Assembly: GCF_001513975.1 (NCBI RefSeq)
Contig: NZ_KQ947989.1
Span: 124,001-188,000 of the forward strand
DNA from: Streptomyces curacoi
GTDB taxonomy: Bacteria; Actinomycetota; Actinomycetes; Streptomycetales; Streptomycetaceae
Length of the DNA: 64,000 nucleotides
Direction: 5' to 3'
Position numbers and translations under genes: made by a program. This document shows positions 61,421 to 64,000 of the stretch, in pieces (positions within the stretch are counted from its first letter, which is position 1; each line of letters starts with the position of its first letter). The notes beneath the pieces were generated by a model. The model saw only the letters and a list, made by a program, of their open reading frames with translations, was not told the origin of the DNA and made no database searches.

Positions 61421-62310
61421 TCGCCCTGGTCGTCGCGGCGTCGCTGCTCATCGGGGCCAGTCTCGGCGTGCTGGGGGGCGGCGGCTCCATCCTGACCGTG
61501 CCCATGCTGGTCTACCTGGCCGGCACACAGACCAAGGAGGCCATCGCCACCTCACTGTTCGTCGTCGGCGTCACCAGCGCCGCCGGGGTGGTCACGCACG
61601 CCCGCGCGGGGCGCATCCGCTGGCGTACGGGACTGCTGTTCGGTCTGGCCGGAATGGCCGGCGCCCATGCGGGCGGCCGGCTGGCCGAGTCCGTCCCCGG
61701 CACCGTCCTGCTGATCGCGTTCGCCCTCATGATGATCGCCACCGCCGGCGCGATGATCCGAGGCCGCCGAGGCGAGCGGAAGCAGCCGCACCGCGAACTC
61801 CCCGTCCTCCACGTCCTGTCGGAGGGCGTCGTGGTGGGTTTCGTGACCGGCCTGGTCGGCGCCGGCGGAGGCTTCCTCGTCGTGCCCGCCCTCGCGCTGC
61901 TCGGCGGGTTGCCGATGACCGTCGCGGTCGGCACCTCACTGCTGGTCATCGCGATGAACTCGTTCGCCGGGCTGGCCGGTCACCTCACCGGGGCGCGCAT
62001 CGACTGGGGCCTCGCGGCCCTCGTCACCGCGACCGCCGTGGTCGGCAGCCAGCTCGGCTGCCGCCTCACGGGGCGCATCCCGCAGGACGCGCTGCGCAGG
62101 TCCTTCGGCTGGTTCGTCGCCGTCATGGGCGTCTTCGTCCTCGGCGGCCAGCTGCCCCCCGGCCTGCGCCACACACTGCTCACCAGCCCCTGGACCTGGG
62201 CGTTCGGGGCCGCGGCGGGGATCGCGGTCAGCTGGTCCATGCTGCGCAGGACCGAACGGTCGACGCCGGGCCGCGCCGACGGCCCCGGCCCCCCGCGTAC
62301 CCTCGAATGA
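61417..62310 (+). CDS. TauE/SafE-family sulfite/organosulfonate exporter
   Basis: A 297-residue polytopic protein from GTG 61417 (overlap GTGA with the rhodanese gene). It has about eight transmembrane helices in two similar halves beginning ASLGVLGGGGSILTVPMLVY and VGFVTGLVGAGGGFLVVPAL, the Gly-rich repeats typical of TauE/SafE. In the cst setting the likely cargo is sulfite or thiosulfate made by the upstream enzymes. Last gene of the three-gene operon. Confidence 0.9.
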   Translation: MIALVVAASLLIGASLGVLGGGGSILTVPMLVYLAGTQTKEAIATSLFVVGVTSAAGVVTHARAGRIRWRTGLLFGLAGMAGAHAGGRLAESVPGTVLLIAFALMMIATAGAMIRGRRGERKQPHRELPVLHVLSEGVVVGFVTGLVGAGGGFLVVPALALLGGLPMTVAVGTSLLVIAMNSFAGLAGHLTGARIDWGLAALVTATAVVGSQLGCRLTGRIPQDALRRSFGWFVAVMGVFVLGGQLPPGLRHTLLTSPWTWAFGAAAGIAVSWSMLRRTERSTPGRADGPGPPRTLE

Positions 62311-62349
62311 TCATCAATGGTCGACGTCGCCCCGAACCGGGACGTACAG

Positions 62350-62363
62350 TACCCCTAGGGGTA
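62350..62363. promoter_or_regulatory. CstR/CsoR-type operator 4 (autoregulatory)
   Basis: TACCCCTAGGGGTA is a perfect 14-bp palindrome 17 bp before the cstR start. A possible -10 (TACAGT, 62345-62350) overlaps its left edge, consistent with autorepression. Confidence 0.9.
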
Positions 62364-62380
62364 TGTCCTGAGGAGTGATC

Positions 62381-62668
62381 GTGGAACTGGAGCTCGAGGG
62401 TGCGGACCTGAAGGCCGTACTGAACCGGCTGCGCCGGGCGCAGGGTCAGATCTCCGGTGTGATCCGGATGATCGAGGAGGGGCGCGACTGCGAGGACGTA
62501 GTCACCCAGCTCGCCGCCGCCTCCCGTGCGCTCGACCGGGCCGGTTTCGCGATCATCGCGACCGGCTTGCAGCGGTGCGTGACGGACATCGAGTCCGGCC
62601 GCAGGAACGGCGAGGACACGGAAGCCATGCGTGCCCGTCTGGAGAAGCTGTTCCTGTCCCTGGCATAG
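62381..62668 (+). CDS. cstR: CsoR-family persulfide sensor repressor, CstR-like
   Basis: A 95-residue all-helical repressor. GTG 62381 is chosen because AGGAG lies five bases upstream and the product starts as VELELEGADLKAVLNRLRR; a GTG at 62375 is also in frame. Cys37 (EEGRDCEDVV) and Cys66 (ATGLQRCVTD) are spaced as in CstR and CsoR. The residue four before the second Cys, His in copper-sensing CsoR, is Gly62 here. That makes a copper site unlikely and a persulfide-sensing disulfide or trisulfide likely. All four CCCC/GGGG palindromes near it are probable targets. Confidence 0.9.
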   Translation: MELELEGADLKAVLNRLRRAQGQISGVIRMIEEGRDCEDVVTQLAAASRALDRAGFAIIATGLQRCVTDIESGRRNGEDTEAMRARLEKLFLSLA

Positions 62669-62730
62669 GCGTCCCTGGCACTGGCAGCCCTGGCATCGGC
62701 GTCCCTGGCATTGGCGTCCCTGGCTAGGAC
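62657..62730 (+). repeat. 15-bp tandem repeat starting in the 3' end of cstR
   Basis: About 4.8 imperfect copies of a 15-bp unit (TCCCTGGCATAGGCG, then variants without TAG) run from the last codons of cstR into the intergenic region. The stop codon lies in copy 1 and a second TAG in the last copy. Confidence 0.85.
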
Positions 62731-62817
62731 CCGCCGGGGCGAGGCTCCGCCGAATCAGCCGAAGCTCCCCCCTGTGGCAGGCCCCGGGGTAGGTCGCCGA
62801 CAGGGCCGCCTGCGCTC

Positions 62818-62910
62818 ATGATGGAAGGAGAGTCCAGGGCTCTTCGAGTTCAGCGCGAGGACGTCCTCAAGCGGCTGAACCGGCTCCTTCAGTCCGCGGC
62901 GCCGTCTTGA
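62818..62910 (+). CDS. Possible 30-residue small ORF
   Basis: ATG 62818 or 62821 opens a frame of about 30 codons ending TGA 62908-62910, immediately before the 6-phosphofructokinase leader. The peptide has an amphipathic helix (REDVLKRLNRLLQS). The ribosome-binding site is poor and no homologue is known to me, so it may be spurious or a leader peptide. Confidence 0.25.
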   Translation: MMEGESRALRVQREDVLKRLNRLLQSAAPS

Positions 62911-62954
62911 TCGGGCAGGACATGCCGCCACTCTCGCAGAAGAGGGAGGAAGCC

Positions 62955-63980
62955 ATGAAGGTCGCAGTGCTGACCGGCGGCGGTGACTGTCCCGGCCTCA
63001 ACGCCGTGATCCGCAGTGCCGTCCGCAAGGGCATCCAGGAGTACGCCTTCGACTTCGTCGGCCTGCGCGACGGCTGGCGCGGCGCGATCCAGGGGAAGGT
63101 CGTACCGCTGGACATCTCCAGTGTGCGGGGCATCCTGCCCCGCGGCGGAACCATCCTCGGCTCCTCCCGTACCAACCCGCTCAAACACGAGGACGGCGTG
63201 CGGCGCATCCAGGACACCCTCGCCACGCACGAGGTGGACGCGCTCATCGTGATCGGCGGCGAGGACACGCTCGGTGCGGCCACCGAACTGAGCCGACAGG
63301 GCATCCGCCTGGTCGGCGTGCCCAAGACCATCGACAACGACGTGGCCGGCACCGACTGCACCTTCGGCTTCGACACGGCCGTGGGCATCGCGACGGAGGC
63401 CATCGACCGTCTCCACACCACGGCCGAGTCGCACATGCGCACCCTGGTGGTGGAGGTGATGGGCCGACACTCCGGCTGGATCGCCCTGCGCGCCGGCGTC
63501 GCGGGCGGCGCCAACGTGATCCTCATCCCTGAGCGGCCGTTCGACATCGACCAGGTCTGCGCGTGGGTGAAGAGCCGATTCAGGATCAACTACGCGCCGA
63601 TCGTCGTCGCCGCCGAGGGAGCCGTGCCCAAGGAAGGGCAGATGATCCTCAAGGACCGGTCGGTGGACGAGTACGGCCATGTCCGGCTGTCCGGCATCGG
63701 CGAGTGGCTGGCTCGGGAGATCTCGGAACGCACCGGCACGGACGCCCGCACGACGGTGCTCGGTCATATCCAGCGCGGCGGCACGCCGAGCTCCTTCGAC
63801 AGGTGGCTGGCCACGCGCTTCGGGCTGCACGCCGTCGACGCCGTCAAGGACGGTGACTTCGGCAAGATGGTGGCCCTGCGGAGCACCGACATCGTCCGTG
63901 TGCCCCTCGCCGACTCGACGAGCACGACCAAGCGGGTCGATCCCGCGCTGTACGACGAGTTCGAGGTGTTCTTCGGCTGA
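62955..63980 (+). CDS. pfkA: 6-phosphofructokinase
   Basis: A 341-residue PfkA-family enzyme from ATG 62955 with GGGAGGAAG upstream. It has MKVAVLTGGGDCPGLNAVIR at the nucleotide site, IGGEDTLGAATEL, VPKTIDNDVAGTDCTFGFDT with the catalytic Asp, MGRHSGWIALRAG and the hexose-phosphate GHIQRGGTPSSFDR. It phosphorylates fructose 6-phosphate in glycolysis. The donor-determining segment reads GGEDT followed by Lys in VPKTIDND, so ATP versus pyrophosphate cannot be settled by eye. Full length, ends 20 bases before the window edge. Confidence 0.93.
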   Translation: MKVAVLTGGGDCPGLNAVIRSAVRKGIQEYAFDFVGLRDGWRGAIQGKVVPLDISSVRGILPRGGTILGSSRTNPLKHEDGVRRIQDTLATHEVDALIVIGGEDTLGAATELSRQGIRLVGVPKTIDNDVAGTDCTFGFDTAVGIATEAIDRLHTTAESHMRTLVVEVMGRHSGWIALRAGVAGGANVILIPERPFDIDQVCAWVKSRFRINYAPIVVAAEGAVPKEGQMILKDRSVDEYGHVRLSGIGEWLAREISERTGTDARTTVLGHIQRGGTPSSFDRWLATRFGLHAVDAVKDGDFGKMVALRSTDIVRVPLADSTSTTKRVDPALYDEFEVFFG

Positions 63981-64000
63981 CCCTCGCCGCGGTCAGCCGT

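Noticed and set aside
62381..62668. Copper-responsive CsoR
   Set aside because: Gly replaces the His ligand four residues before the second Cys, and the neighbours are sulfur genes with no copper P-type ATPase or chaperone.

Overview
The window is high-GC actinobacterial DNA, and everything points to a Streptomyces chromosome. Evidence: an SsgA-like sporulation protein, an NsdA-family TPR regulator, an orphan DUF397 protein, a SpoIIE/PP2C phosphatase with a PAS domain, Tat-type secreted hydrolases, frequent GTG starts and many stop/start overlaps of the ATGA or GTGA type. No rRNA, tRNA, insertion sequence, prophage or CRISPR array was seen.

Layout. 0-11.8 kb: cell-division and signalling genes (SsgA-like, PP2C phosphatase, NsdA-like regulator, APH-fold kinase), secreted cell-wall amidase and GH95 fucosidase, a first universal stress protein (Usp) and a DUF397 protein. 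11.9-17.7 kb: a minus-strand acyl-CoA operon (enoyl-CoA hydratase, DUF35 protein, two thiolase-fold proteins) divergent from an acyl-CoA ligase, with a perfect inverted repeat between them. 17.8-26.3 kb: membrane sulfatase-like enzyme, alpha/beta hydrolase, phenylacetate-CoA ligase with a PaaR-like operator, another acyl-CoA ligase and a secreted Ntn amidase. 26.5-32.2 kb: a cytochrome P450 translationally coupled to a class I terpene synthase with a non-canonical NSE motif, then a strong hairpin, a 10.5-copy CACAGC repeat and a large LuxR-type (LAL) ATPase regulator. 32.2-43.2 kb: acyl-CoA ligase plus flavin oxidoreductase, a serine hydrolase, a carotenoid-desaturase-like oxidoreductase, a Ser/Thr kinase fused to eight near-identical TPR units, and an MpaB-type oxygenase with an acyl-CoA dehydrogenase.

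43.4-57.8 kb looks like a low-oxygen or energy-stress island. It holds a Cys-rich copper-storage-like protein, a ChaB/Rho-N protein, an extra cytochrome b, oxidase subunits IV and I, PPK2, carbamate kinase, three Usp proteins, and a Usp/beta-phosphoglucomutase-like/GH65 phosphorylase operon whose stops and starts overlap. Such genes are co-regulated in the dormancy regulons of other actinobacteria, but no response regulator or sensor kinase is present here.

57.8-62.7 kb is a persulfide and sulfide detoxification regulon. It contains a sulfide:quinone oxidoreductase, a CstB-like persulfide dioxygenase-rhodanese, a membrane rhodanese, a TauE/SafE exporter and the CsoR-family repressor itself, which is CstR-like because it has two Cys but lacks the copper-ligand His. 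Four CCCC/GGGG palindromes mark each transcription unit. A 6-phosphofructokinase closes the window.

The most interesting points are the persulfide regulon with its two-operator promoter, the terpene synthase/P450 pair beside the hexanucleotide repeat, the thiolase-fold pair that appears to lack the thiolase catalytic residues, and the Usp-coupled phosphorylase operon.
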